Source: VFMC01 sp050248155 (GTDB taxonomy: Bacteria; Actinomycetota; Acidimicrobiia; Acidimicrobiales; Ilumatobacteraceae). From it: a DNA stretch of 64,000 bases. The stretch covers positions 1 to 64,000 of the forward strand of contig JBFWSW010000017.1 in NCBI GenBank assembly GCA_050248155.1, read 5' to 3'. Each line of letters starts with the position of its first letter. The stretch's first letter is position 1. The notes under the pieces were generated by a model. It searched no databases. It was not told where the DNA came from and worked only from the letters and a program-made list of their open reading frames with translations. This document shows positions 7,576-15,581 of the stretch, one piece after another. The position numbers and the translations under genes are program-made.

Positions 7576-8627
7576 AGCTCTCGATGATGATCAACTACAG
7601 CGGCGGCTTCAAGGAGGCCGCCCAGCGGGTGGTCGACCTCGAGAAGGCCGGGCTCGATCAGGTGTGGGTCGCCGAGGCCTACAGCTTCGACGCGATCAGC
7701 CAGATCGGATACCTCGCCGCGATCACCGAACGGGTCGAGATCGGGACCGGCATCGTGAACGTGTACTCGCGCACACCTGCGCTCATGGCGATGACAGCGG
7801 CCGGCTGCGATTACGTCAGCGACGGCCGCTTCATCCTCGGCCTCGGTGCCAGCGGACCGCAGGTCATCGAGGGGTTCCACGGGGTGCGGTACGAGAAGCC
7901 GATGCAGCGCATCAAGGAGTACATCGAGGCGTGCCGCATGATCTGGAAGCGGGACGAGAAGTTCGAGTACCACGGCCAGACCATCGATGCGCCACTGCCC
8001 GCCGGTCAGGGTACGGGGCTGGGCAAACCGCTCAAGATCATCAACCACCCGGTTCGCTCCGACATCCCGATCTGGTGGGCCAGCCTCAAGGACCGCAGCG
8101 TCGAAGCCACGGCCGAGCTCGCCGACGGTTGGCTGCCGATCATGTTCATCCCCGAGAAGTACCACCACGTGTGGGGCTCCCAGTTGAAGGCCGGCCTGGC
8201 CAAGCGCGACCCGAGTCGCGGTCGCCTCGACATCTCCGCCGGCGGCATGCTCGCGATCGACGAGAGCCTCACGGGTGAAGCGCGCACGAAGCTGCTCGAC
8301 CACGCTCGCCCGGGCATGGCCCTGTACGTCGGTGGCATGGGTGCTCGCGGCAAGAACTTCTACAACGACATCGCACGCGCGTACGGGTACGAGCAGGAGG
8401 CCGAGCTGGTCCAGGACCTGTACCTCGACGGCAAGAAGGACGAGGCCGCGGCCGCCCTGCCAGGGGAGTGGCTCGAGCTCGCCAACCTGGTGGGGCCGAA
8501 GAGCTACGTCAAGGAGCGGATCGGGGCGTTCAAGGAGGCGGGGGTCACCGTGCTGTCGGTGAACCCCGTCGGGCCCGATCCGGTGAAGGCGATCGAGACG
8601 TTGCGCGAGCTCGTCGCCGACGCGTGA
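7572..8627 (+). CDS. LLM-class F420-dependent oxidoreductase
   Basis: A protein of 351 residues of the luciferase-like monooxygenase fold. It begins MKLSMMINYSGGF, and shows VWVAEAYSFDAISQIGYLAAITERVEIGTGI, the SDGRFILGLGASGPQVIEGFHG block and the IPIWWASLKDRSVEATAELADGW region, all typical of F420-dependent members such as methylene-H4MPT reductase-like and mycobacterial enzymes. These proteins use reduced F420 or FMN; the substrate cannot be assigned. It overlaps larE by 4 bp and is translationally coupled to it; the serine hydrolase follows at once. Confidence 0.85.
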   Translation: MKLSMMINYSGGFKEAAQRVVDLEKAGLDQVWVAEAYSFDAISQIGYLAAITERVEIGTGIVNVYSRTPALMAMTAAGCDYVSDGRFILGLGASGPQVIEGFHGVRYEKPMQRIKEYIEACRMIWKRDEKFEYHGQTIDAPLPAGQGTGLGKPLKIINHPVRSDIPIWWASLKDRSVEATAELADGWLPIMFIPEKYHHVWGSQLKAGLAKRDPSRGRLDISAGGMLAIDESLTGEARTKLLDHARPGMALYVGGMGARGKNFYNDIARAYGYEQEAELVQDLYLDGKKDEAAAALPGEWLELANLVGPKSYVKERIGAFKEAGVTVLSVNPVGPDPVKAIETLRELVADA

Positions 8628-8629
8628 CG

Positions 8630-9817
8630 ATGGCGACCGAAGGGGGCATCGGCGGCTGGATCGCGCCCGGTTGGGAGTCCGTCCGACGCGCGTTCGAGTC
8701 GAACCTGTCGTCGGGTGAGGACACCGGCGCGGCCGTGGCGATCCATCACCGGGGCGAGCTCGTCGTCGACCTGTGGGGCGGCTCCTTCGACGGAGGTGAC
8801 CGACCGTACGACGACTCCACGTTGCAGCTCGTGTTCTCGACCACCAAGGGCATCACGGCGATCGCAGTCGCGATCTGCGTGCAGCGTGGCCTCATCGACT
8901 ACTCCGCGCCGGTCGCTCACTACTGGCCCGAGTTCGGCGCGCACGGCAAGAGCTCCGCGACCGTCGCCCAGCTGCTCAGCCACCAGTGCGGATTGTTCAG
9001 TGTGCAGGGCGAGATCTCGCTCGACGAGGCACTCGACTGGGAGACCATCACGGCGCGGCTCGCCGACACCGAGCCCGAGTGGCCGATCGGGACCAACCAC
9101 GGGTACCACGCGCTCACGTTCGGCTGGCTGGCCGGCGAGCTCGTCCGTCGCGTCGATCCAGCGCGCCGTGGCATCGGGCAGTTCGTGCAGGACGAGGTCG
9201 CCCGACCGCTCGGAGCCGAGTTCTACATCGGCCTGCCGGCCGAGCTCGAGCCGCGAGTCGCACCGATCCTCGGCCAGCCGCTGCAGAGCGACACCGACGA
9301 CCCCGCGGTCAAGGCGATGATCGAGCAGTTCCTCGGGCCGACGAGCAACGGGGGGCGAGCGCTCACGTTGAACGGTGCGTTCTCGGGCGACGGCGTGTTC
9401 AACACGCCACAGGTCCACGCTGCCGAGATCCCCGCCGCCAACGGCATCACGAACGCACGCTCGCTGTCTCGCATCTACGCCGCGACGCTCGCGCCGGTCG
9501 ACGGGGTGCAGCTCGTCGACGACGCCGTGCGCGACCGCGCGCGCACGACGGTCACGCCGACCGGTGAACCCGACGCGTGTCTCATCATGCCGACGACGTT
9601 CGGCATGGGGTTCATGACGCACGGCCTGTTCACGCCCTACGCCGGGCCCGGTTCGTACGGTCACCCCGGAGCGGGAGGTTCCGTCGGGTTCGCCCAACCC
9701 GAGCGTCAGCTGGCGTTCGGCTACGTGATGAACCAGTCGGCGCGCAACCTCGCCGGCGACCTGCGCGCAGCGCGCCTGACCGACGCAGCAGTGGCGGTCA
9801 TCGACGCGCGGGGGTGA
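8630..9817 (+). CDS. Serine hydrolase of the beta-lactamase / class C esterase family
   Basis: About 395 residues. The nucleophile motif S-x-x-K is STTK at about residues 70-73 within LQLVFSTTKGITAIA. There is a NHGYHALTFGWLAGELVRR segment in the position of the Y-x-N region, and a C-terminal GSYGHPGAGGSVGFAQPE block like the HxG motif region of EstB-type esterases. Known members are esterases, peptidases and beta-lactamases. I use ATG 8630; GTG 8624 overlaps the upstream stop (GTGA) and is equally possible. The 3' end overlaps the convergent HAD gene by 20 bp. Confidence 0.85.
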   Translation: MATEGGIGGWIAPGWESVRRAFESNLSSGEDTGAAVAIHHRGELVVDLWGGSFDGGDRPYDDSTLQLVFSTTKGITAIAVAICVQRGLIDYSAPVAHYWPEFGAHGKSSATVAQLLSHQCGLFSVQGEISLDEALDWETITARLADTEPEWPIGTNHGYHALTFGWLAGELVRRVDPARRGIGQFVQDEVARPLGAEFYIGLPAELEPRVAPILGQPLQSDTDDPAVKAMIEQFLGPTSNGGRALTLNGAFSGDGVFNTPQVHAAEIPAANGITNARSLSRIYAATLAPVDGVQLVDDAVRDRARTTVTPTGEPDACLIMPTTFGMGFMTHGLFTPYAGPGSYGHPGAGGSVGFAQPERQLAFGYVMNQSARNLAGDLRAARLTDAAVAVIDARG

Positions 9818-10502
9818 TCAGGTCGAGCAGTCGATCGAGGTCGGCCAGATCGGGCAGGACGGCATCGGCGCCGAGGTCGATCATCGACTCGAGCGAGTGC
9901 GTCCCGGTGGCGACGAGCACGCACCGAACTCCGGCCGCACGAGCACATGCCAGGTCGCGCGGGGTGTCGCCCACGATCCACGTGTGGGCGCGATCGACCG
10001 GTCGGTGAGTGTCCTCGATCCGGCGCATGGCGATGTGGACCAGCTCGGCCCGCTCGTGGTGATCGCTGCCGTAACCGCCGACGTCGAGCAGCAAGTGCTC
10101 GACGAGTGCGGCGGCCGTCAGCTTCATCCGCGCGACGGGCTCGATGTTGCCCGTCACGACGGTCTGCAGCGCGTCGAGGTCGCGCAGGGCGGAGAGTGCG
10201 TCGACGACACCGGGCAACGCTGCGGTGCGTCCGGCGAACTCGGCTTCACGCGCCAGGTACACGGCCGCCATCTCGGTCAGCAGGCGTGTGGAGAGCTCGT
10301 CATGATCGCCGATCGCGCCGGCGAAGTGCAGGATCCGGCGAGCGATGTCCGGGTCGGTCCGACCGCCCATGTCCATGTCGCCGGTGGGGAAGTCGAGCCC
10401 GGTCACCGTGGTGAGCGCGTCGATGAACGCCGTCACGCCGGCGCCCTTGGCGCGCAACAGCGTCCCGTCGATGTCCCAGAGGATGGCGGGTGGCGCGTTC
10501 AT
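9798..10502 (-). CDS. HAD-family hydrolase
   Basis: A protein of 234 residues with the haloacid dehalogenase motifs in order: WDIDGTLL (motif I, nucleophile and acid aspartates), VVTGN (motif II), a lysine in ARMKLTA, and VGDTPRDLACARAAGV (motif IV). The cap region lies between residues 15 and 90. Most such proteins are phosphatases for small phosphorylated metabolites; the substrate is not evident. Its ATG overlaps the stop of the upstream FMN reductase by 4 bp, so the two are coupled. Confidence 0.85.
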   Translation of the reverse strand: MNAPPAILWDIDGTLLRAKGAGVTAFIDALTTVTGLDFPTGDMDMGGRTDPDIARRILHFAGAIGDHDELSTRLLTEMAAVYLAREAEFAGRTAALPGVVDALSALRDLDALQTVVTGNIEPVARMKLTAAALVEHLLLDVGGYGSDHHERAELVHIAMRRIEDTHRPVDRAHTWIVGDTPRDLACARAAGVRCVLVATGTHSLESMIDLGADAVLPDLADLDRLLDLITPARR

Positions 10503-11020
10503 GCGGTCGGCGACCTCCGGTCGCGCAGCTCGCCGAGCACATGGTCGAGCCTCGCCCTGATGTCAGGGTCGTCGATCGTCCCGTCGGTCCGCACGTGCCG
10601 TCGCTCGACGGGCAGTTCGATCACGGGCTGCGCGCCCAGGTCGGCCATGAGGTAGGTCAGCACCGTCACGAGCGAACGCTGCGCCTCGGAGGCCCCCACG
10701 GCCGAGACGTTCACGATCGTCGTGGGCTTGGCCTCGAGGGCGGTGCAGCCCACGAGCCAGTCCAACGCGTTCTTGAACGAACCGGGCAGTGCTCCGGCGT
10801 ACTCGGGCGTGCAGACGATCATCGCCTCGGCACGCTCGGCCATCGATCGCAGGTGCGTGACCTCGTCGGGCAGCGGATCGATGTCGTCGTCGGGGTCGAA
10901 GTGGGGGAGCGCGCGCATCCGGTCGTAGAGGTGCGCATCCGCGTGGATCGCCGCTGCCGTGCGGAGCAGTGCTGTGTTCGTCGACCCCGCTCGCAGGCTT
11001 CCGGACATCAGCAGAATCAT
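10499..11020 (-). CDS. NADPH-dependent FMN reductase family protein
   Basis: A protein of about 173 residues with the flavodoxin-like pattern of the NADPH-dependent FMN/chromate/quinone reductases. It has a phosphate-binding loop SGSLRAGSTNTALL at the N-terminus, and TPEYAGALPGSFKNALDWL, the family's flavin- and dimer-contact block. The longer open frame upstream overlaps the cupin gene, so I use ATG 11020, 11 bp after the cupin stop. It likely reduces free flavin, quinone or a metal oxyanion in the cytoplasm. The order cupin, reductase, HAD suggests one transcript. Confidence 0.85.
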   Translation of the reverse strand: MILLMSGSLRAGSTNTALLRTAAAIHADAHLYDRMRALPHFDPDDDIDPLPDEVTHLRSMAERAEAMIVCTPEYAGALPGSFKNALDWLVGCTALEAKPTTIVNVSAVGASEAQRSLVTVLTYLMADLGAQPVIELPVERRHVRTDGTIDDPDIRARLDHVLGELRDRRSPTA

Positions 11021-11030
11021 CGTGTGCTCG

Positions 11031-11582
11031 TCAGGACGGTGGCACGTGCGCGTGGTGCGCGCCGACCAGGAAGACTGCGAGCCGGGCGAGTGACGTCCCG
11101 CGGTTGCGCCACGCGTGCCGGGTGCCGTTCTGCACCACCGTGTCGCCTGGCCGGAGGTGCACCTCGGCGCCGTCGTCGAGCTCGAGCCACACCTCGCCCT
11201 CGAGCACGACCTCGAAGTCGATCGTCGCCGTCGTGTGCATGCCAGGCGCGTCCGGCTCCATGTGCCCGGCAAGGCCAGGGAGACGGGACTCCATCTCCGC
11301 CATCGCTGCCTCGAGGTCGAGATCGGCGAGCTCGACGCTGCCGTCGGGCGGGATCGCGAACATGCCGAAGCGGAAGCCGCCGACGGGCGGGAAGTACGTC
11401 GCGGTCGCAGGCTGCCGACCGTCGTCAGGGAAGGACGGGGCGGCGTCTGCACCCCAGAGTTGGTGGAACTCGGCGCCCGGCAGCAACGACACGGTGACGG
11501 GTTCGACCATCGAGTCGCTCGCGAACACCGACGTGCCGTTGGCGTCGTGGCCCGTCACGACTCGTCGGACGCTCTTCGTCAT
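11031..11582 (-). CDS. Cupin-domain protein
   Basis: A protein of about 183 residues. The C-terminal half has the two cupin motifs: HTTATIDFEVVLEGEVWLEL (motif 1, with histidine and glutamate) and GDTVVQNGTRHAWRNRG (motif 2). The N-terminal half is a non-catalytic strand-rich region (FHQLWGAD...FRFGMFAIPP). It may be a small-molecule dioxygenase, isomerase or binding protein; the usual metal ligands are partly present. TATGGT on the minus strand at 11589-11594 ends 6 nt before the ATG at 11582, supporting this start over the longer frame to 11732. Confidence 0.8.
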   Translation of the reverse strand: MTKSVRRVVTGHDANGTSVFASDSMVEPVTVSLLPGAEFHQLWGADAAPSFPDDGRQPATATYFPPVGGFRFGMFAIPPDGSVELADLDLEAAMAEMESRLPGLAGHMEPDAPGMHTTATIDFEVVLEGEVWLELDDGAEVHLRPGDTVVQNGTRHAWRNRGTSLARLAVFLVGAHHAHVPPS

Positions 11583-11647
11583 GCGGGAACCATACGCCTC
11601 GCCACGGCTCGGGCCGGACGGGCAGCCACGGCTACCGTCGGGACGGC

Positions 11648-12865
11648 ATGACGAGCGTCGCCGGAGCACCTCACATCGACCTGCTGGCGATGAGCTCGTT
11701 CGCGCAGGGCCACCCGTGGGATCAGTACGCATGGCTGCGCGCGAACGACCCCGTGCACTGGCACCCCGAGCCTGACGGCCCCGGCTTCTGGGCGATCACG
11801 AAGTACGACGACGTGCGCGCGATCAGTCGTCAGCCGCGCACGTTCAGCTCGTATGCACGCACGGCGATGGTGCCCGAGCCCGACGAGATGGGCCTCATGG
11901 CGCAGCGGCAGATGATGCTCAACATGGACCCGCCGCAACACGACCGGTTCAAGCTGCTCGTCAGCCGCGGGTTCACGCCGCGCAACGCCCAGCTCCTCGC
12001 CGACCGCATCGCGACGATGGCGCGTGAGATCGTCGACGGCGTCGCCGGCCGCGGTGAGTGCGACTTCGTCCACGACATCGCCGGACGCCTCCCGTCCGCG
12101 CTCATCGCCGAGCTCATGGGCATCCCCCGTGCCGATGGCGAGCGCCTGTACGAGCTGACCGAGCTGATGCACACGACCGACGACGCCGTCGCATCGCCCG
12201 AACGGCGAGCGCTCGCCGTGTTCGAGATGCTCACGTATGCGCACCAGGTCGCCGAGCAGAAGCGTGCCGACCCGGGCGACGACATCGCCTCAGCACTCGT
12301 GCAGGCGGAGGTCGACGGCGATCGCCTCACCGACGCCGAGCTGCAGTGGTTCTTCCTGCTCCTGGTCAACGCCGGCGGCGACACGACGCGCAACCTGCTG
12401 GCTGCCGGGGTGCAAGCCCTCTTCGATCATCCCGACCAGCGCGCCAGGCTGATGGCCGACCTCGACACGCTGCTGCCCACAGCGGTCGAGGAGATGCTGC
12501 GGTACACCTCGCCCGTCGTGCACTTCCGCCGCACGGTGATGCACGACACCGAGATCCGCGGCCACCCGCTGCGCGAGGGCGACAAGGTCGTGCTGTTCTA
12601 CGGCGCGGCCAACCGCGACGACGAGGTGTTCGCCGAGCCCGATCGGTTCGACGTCGCCCGCGATCCCAACCCGCACCTCGCCTTCGGTGGCGGCGGGCCG
12701 CACCTGTGCCTCGGCCTGCACGTCGCCCGCATCGAGATCGCGGCGATGCTGCGCGAGCTGCTCACCCGGCTGCCCGATCTCGGCCCTGCCGGCGATCCCG
12801 AACCGCTCGCCTCCAACTTCATCGCCGGCGTCCGTTCGATGCCGGTGAGGTTCACACCCCGCTGA
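11648..12865 (+). CDS. Cytochrome P450
   Basis: A protein of 405 residues, normal for a bacterial class I P450. It has the I-helix oxygen-activation motif LVNAGGDTTRN, the K-helix ExxR in VEEMLRYTS, and the haem-binding loop FGGGGPHLCLG with the thiolate cysteine at about 354. The segment LNMDPPQHDRFKLLVSRGFTPR resembles the CYP124/125/142 group, which oxidises sterol side chains and methyl-branched lipids, but that is only a suggestion. TACCGT at 11633-11638 ends 9 nt before the ATG. No ferredoxin or reductase gene adjoins it. Confidence 0.9.
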   Translation: MTSVAGAPHIDLLAMSSFAQGHPWDQYAWLRANDPVHWHPEPDGPGFWAITKYDDVRAISRQPRTFSSYARTAMVPEPDEMGLMAQRQMMLNMDPPQHDRFKLLVSRGFTPRNAQLLADRIATMAREIVDGVAGRGECDFVHDIAGRLPSALIAELMGIPRADGERLYELTELMHTTDDAVASPERRALAVFEMLTYAHQVAEQKRADPGDDIASALVQAEVDGDRLTDAELQWFFLLLVNAGGDTTRNLLAAGVQALFDHPDQRARLMADLDTLLPTAVEEMLRYTSPVVHFRRTVMHDTEIRGHPLREGDKVVLFYGAANRDDEVFAEPDRFDVARDPNPHLAFGGGGPHLCLGLHVARIEIAAMLRELLTRLPDLGPAGDPEPLASNFIAGVRSMPVRFTPR

Positions 12866-12924
12866 CGTTCGTCGCACACCACCCCCGCCGCGCGCCCGAC
12901 CCCACACGCCCCACGGCCATGTCC

Positions 12925-12985
12925 GCGCACAAACGCTCCGCGATCCTGTGGCTCGAACGTCGTGACCCACCACCGCGGTCCCCGA
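12925..12985. repeat. Diverged copy of the CACAAAC-type intergenic repeat
   Basis: This stretch opens with GCGCACAAACGCTCCGCGAT and ends with an ACCGCGGTCC element in the same order as in the copy starting at 12993. It is the first of two adjacent copies downstream of the P450 gene; a third lies at about 52886. No coding potential is seen. Confidence 0.55.
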
Positions 12986-12995
12986 CCGCCCCGCG

Positions 12996-13083
12996 CACAC
13001 AAACGCTCCGCGATCGCGTGCGCTCACACAACCGCGGTTCTCGGGATCTGTGTAAGCGAATGCGAGCGCGGAGCGTTTATGTG
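12996..13083. repeat. Long imperfect hairpin of the CACAAAC-type repeat
   Basis: Arms of 35 nt at 12996-13030 and 13049-13083 are reverse complements with only five mismatches, separated by an 18-nt loop. Each arm carries AAACGCTCCGCG or its complement near its outer end. As RNA it would form a very stable stem. It may terminate P450 transcription, but it lacks a U tract and shares sequence with copies at 12925 and 52886, so a dispersed repeat element is more likely. Confidence 0.65.
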
Positions 13084-13165
13084 GTCAAACAGATTTCGGC
13101 GGCGGGGCAGGGGCGCGGCGGACGGGCATGGTTGCGCGAGGCTGGGGCCCGAGTCGGGCGGGTTG

Positions 13166-13345
13166 TCAGGTGGTGGCGGCGTCGATCTCGGCGAGGGCAC
13201 CTGGGTGAGTGCGCCCAGTGCGTCGAGGTTCTCGGTGATCCGGCTCGGGTGGCTGGCGCCGGCGATCACCGTCTACACCCTAGGTTGGACCTCGCACGCC
13301 CTCCGGATCTCGTCGGCCGGCCACTCGCTCGTCCCCCTGCGCAGC
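13166..13345 (-). pseudogene. Remnant of an aldo/keto reductase
   Basis: On the minus strand the frame reads GTSEWPADEIRRACEVQP, a typical aldo/keto reductase strand-helix segment. It is followed at once by an in-frame TAG and then VIAGASHPSRITENLDALG, the family's C-terminal NADP-binding segment. The roughly 100 residues normally between them are missing. After a frameshift the tail GALAEIDAATT and a stop at 13166-13168 complete a normal C-terminus. The internal deletion, stop and frameshift show a decayed gene. Confidence 0.6.
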
Positions 13346-13355
13346 ACCTCGCCGG

Positions 13356-13769
13356 ATGCTCTCGACGTCAGGCAGAGCCGGCTCGAAGTGCGATGTCTCC
13401 CAGCTGCTGGAGTCGGATCATATGCCGTGCTCTCGATCGGCACCTCGACGGCGGTTGTCCGAGCCGCCGATGAACAGGGCCAGAAGCCAGCGGTGCTGGG
13501 CGACCGGTTGCTCGCTCGACCTCGACAGGGTCGAAGTCGAAGAAACCGACGACGCTGTGGCGCTCCGGGTCATCGTTGGGTACGCCGGCGACGGAGACGC
13601 CAGCTGTCCGACAGCACTCGGAGTGCGCACCACACGCGTGGCCCTGTCCGTGCCTCTTGGGGATCGGCAGCTCCTGGGTTGCCGGCCTCAGGGCTCGTTC
13701 GCTCCGGCAGGAGGCTACGACACCCCGGAATTGCGGGACCCGCACAAGGTCTGCGCGCTTCCATCCTGA
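13356..13769 (+). pseudogene. Possible C-terminal fragment of a secreted beta-rich protein
   Basis: The plus-strand frame contains LDLDRVEVEETDDAVALRV and, further on, VALSVPLGDRQLLGC. This strand pattern resembles the C-terminal part of small actinobacterial lipoproteins that end in a 'PLGDR' segment. The upstream part of the frame (to about 13500) does not look like protein and has no signal peptide. I treat it as a fragment in a decayed region; it could be chance. The other 12866-13782 sequence outside the listed items shows no gene I can support. Confidence 0.3.
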
Positions 13770-13782
13770 TCTGGAGAAGCGG

Positions 13783-14163
13783 TCAGGGCTCGTCGAGGGT
13801 CGCGGCGAGCTTGGCAGGGGCGACCACGCGATACGCCTCACGAACGATCGAGGCGATCTCGCCCCAGTCGATGTCGGGGACGTCGAGGTAGACGCCCAGC
13901 CACCCGCGACCACCGACGTAGGGCGGGCGGTAGAAGCGCTCGGGTTCGGTCTCGACGAGCTCGGCTTGCACGCCCGGCGGTGCTGCGCACCAGAACCCGA
14001 GTCGGTCGTCGTGATGGTGATCGCTCGACTGGACGAACACCTTCTTGTCGCGCACGAACCACGTGGGCTCGCCGTGGCTGAGGCGCTCGGTGACCTCCGG
14101 CAGTGCCATGCACACCGCGCGCAGGCGCTCGGTGATGTCGGGACGAGACGGGCGCTCGATCAT
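13783..14163 (-). CDS. MmcQ/YjbR family protein
   Basis: A protein of about 126 residues with the MmcQ/YjbR layout: an N-terminal helix (LRAVCMALPEVTERLSHGEPTWFVRDKKVFV), central strands (DDRLGFWCAAPPGVQAELVE), FYRPPYVGGRGWLGVYLD, and the terminal IASIVREAYRVVAPAKL helix. Members have a CyaY-like fold and are described as DNA-binding or of unknown function. The ATG at 14163 overlaps the M20 peptidase stop by 4 bp (ATGA), which fixes the start and couples translation. Confidence 0.8.
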   Translation of the reverse strand: MIERPSRPDITERLRAVCMALPEVTERLSHGEPTWFVRDKKVFVQSSDHHHDDRLGFWCAAPPGVQAELVETEPERFYRPPYVGGRGWLGVYLDVPDIDWGEIASIVREAYRVVAPAKLAATLDEP

Positions 14164-15581
14164 CCGCCTGGATCGCGATCGCGACGAGCGTGGGCTTCGA
14201 GCAGATGGGCGAGACACTCGGTCAGCCGGCGGGCGGTCGGCACGTGGAGGTACTCGTTCGGGCCGTGCGCGTTGGCGCCGGGGCCGAGCACACCGGTGAT
14301 GACGAACTGAGCCTGAGGGAACATCTCGCCGAGCATCCCCATGAACGGGATGCTGCCACCTTCGCCGACGGCTGCAGACGGTTGGCCGAAGGCGGTCCGT
14401 GACGCGTGATCGAGCGCCGCTTCGAGCCACGGTGCGAACGTCGGAGCGTTCCAACCGGGGCCCGAGAACCCGGCTCGGAAGCGCACCCGCGCACCGGACG
14501 GCGGATCGTCCTCGACCACTCGCTCGATCGCGGCCAGCGCCGCACGATGGTCACACGTCGGAGGCAGGCGGAAGCTCAGCGCGAACGACGTGTGCGGGCG
14601 CAGCACGTTGCCGGCCTGCGCGATCGACGGGATGCCGTCCACCCCGGTCACGCTGAGCGTCGGGCGCCAGGTGCGGGCGAGCAGTTGCTCCGCAGGGTCG
14701 TCGACCATGGGTCGCGTCCCGTCGGCCCACGGGAAGTGGCCGGCGATGCGGTGCTCGGCGGCTGTTGCCTTCGCCTGCTCGACCCGGTCGGGCGGTATGT
14801 CGACGTGGAGCTCGGGGAGCAGGATGTGCCCGTCCGTGCTGCGCTCGATGCGATCGAGCACCTCGCGAGCGATGCGGAACGAGGAGGGCACGACGCCGCT
14901 CGCCTCCCCGCTGTGCACCCCTTCCGTCAGGACGTCGACGCGCAGCTCGCCACCGGCCAGACCACGAAGCGAGGTGGTGACCCACAGGCGTTCGTAGTCG
15001 AGGCACCCCGAGTCGAGGCACAGCACGAGCGAGGGTGAGCCGATGCGATCGGACAGCGCGTCGAGGTACGCCGGTAGGTCGGGGCTGCCACTCTCCTCGC
15101 TCGCTTCGATCAGCACGACGCAGCGGTTGTGACGTACACCGGCCGCCTGTGCCGCCTCGATCGCGAGCACGGACGCGAACGCGGCGTAGCCGTCGTCGGC
15201 GCCACCTCGGCCGTAGAGCCGGTCGCCGTCGAGCACCGGCTTCCACGGTCCGAGGTCGTCACGCCATCCGGTCATCTCGGGCTGCTTGTCGAGGTGGCCG
15301 TAGAGCAGGACCGGGTCGTCGTCGGACCCGCCGCCGAACGCGGGCACCTCCATCACGATCAAGGGTGTGCGACCGGGCAGCTCGGTCACCTCGACGCTCA
15401 GCCCTGCGACGTGCCGGGCCGAGCACCAGGCGCGGATGAGCTCGACGGCGCGGTCCATGTGCCCGTGCTCGCGCCACGCCGGGTCGTAGGCCAGCGACAC
15501 GTTGGGGATCGCGATGTACTCGTGCAGTGCCGGCAGGACCTCGTCGGTCCACGCCCGGTCGATGTGGTCGGTGACCGTCAC
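14160..15581 (-). CDS. M20 family metallopeptidase (dipeptidase)
   Basis: About 473 residues. Zinc-binding and catalytic blocks of the M20A/CNDP dipeptidase group are visible: VLLYGHLDKQPE (first histidine and catalytic aspartate), RGGADDGYAAFASV (bridging aspartate), LIEASEESGSPDL (catalytic glutamate pair), LCLDSGCLDYERLW, and the C-terminal VITGVLGPGANAHGPNEYL. It likely cleaves dipeptides or N-acyl amino acids in the cytoplasm. The GTG at 15581 overlaps the stop of the nitronate monooxygenase gene (GTGA), which decides this start over the much longer open frame. Confidence 0.9.
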   Translation of the reverse strand: MTVTDHIDRAWTDEVLPALHEYIAIPNVSLAYDPAWREHGHMDRAVELIRAWCSARHVAGLSVEVTELPGRTPLIVMEVPAFGGGSDDDPVLLYGHLDKQPEMTGWRDDLGPWKPVLDGDRLYGRGGADDGYAAFASVLAIEAAQAAGVRHNRCVVLIEASEESGSPDLPAYLDALSDRIGSPSLVLCLDSGCLDYERLWVTTSLRGLAGGELRVDVLTEGVHSGEASGVVPSSFRIAREVLDRIERSTDGHILLPELHVDIPPDRVEQAKATAAEHRIAGHFPWADGTRPMVDDPAEQLLARTWRPTLSVTGVDGIPSIAQAGNVLRPHTSFALSFRLPPTCDHRAALAAIERVVEDDPPSGARVRFRAGFSGPGWNAPTFAPWLEAALDHASRTAFGQPSAAVGEGGSIPFMGMLGEMFPQAQFVITGVLGPGANAHGPNEYLHVPTARRLTECLAHLLEAHARRDRDPGG

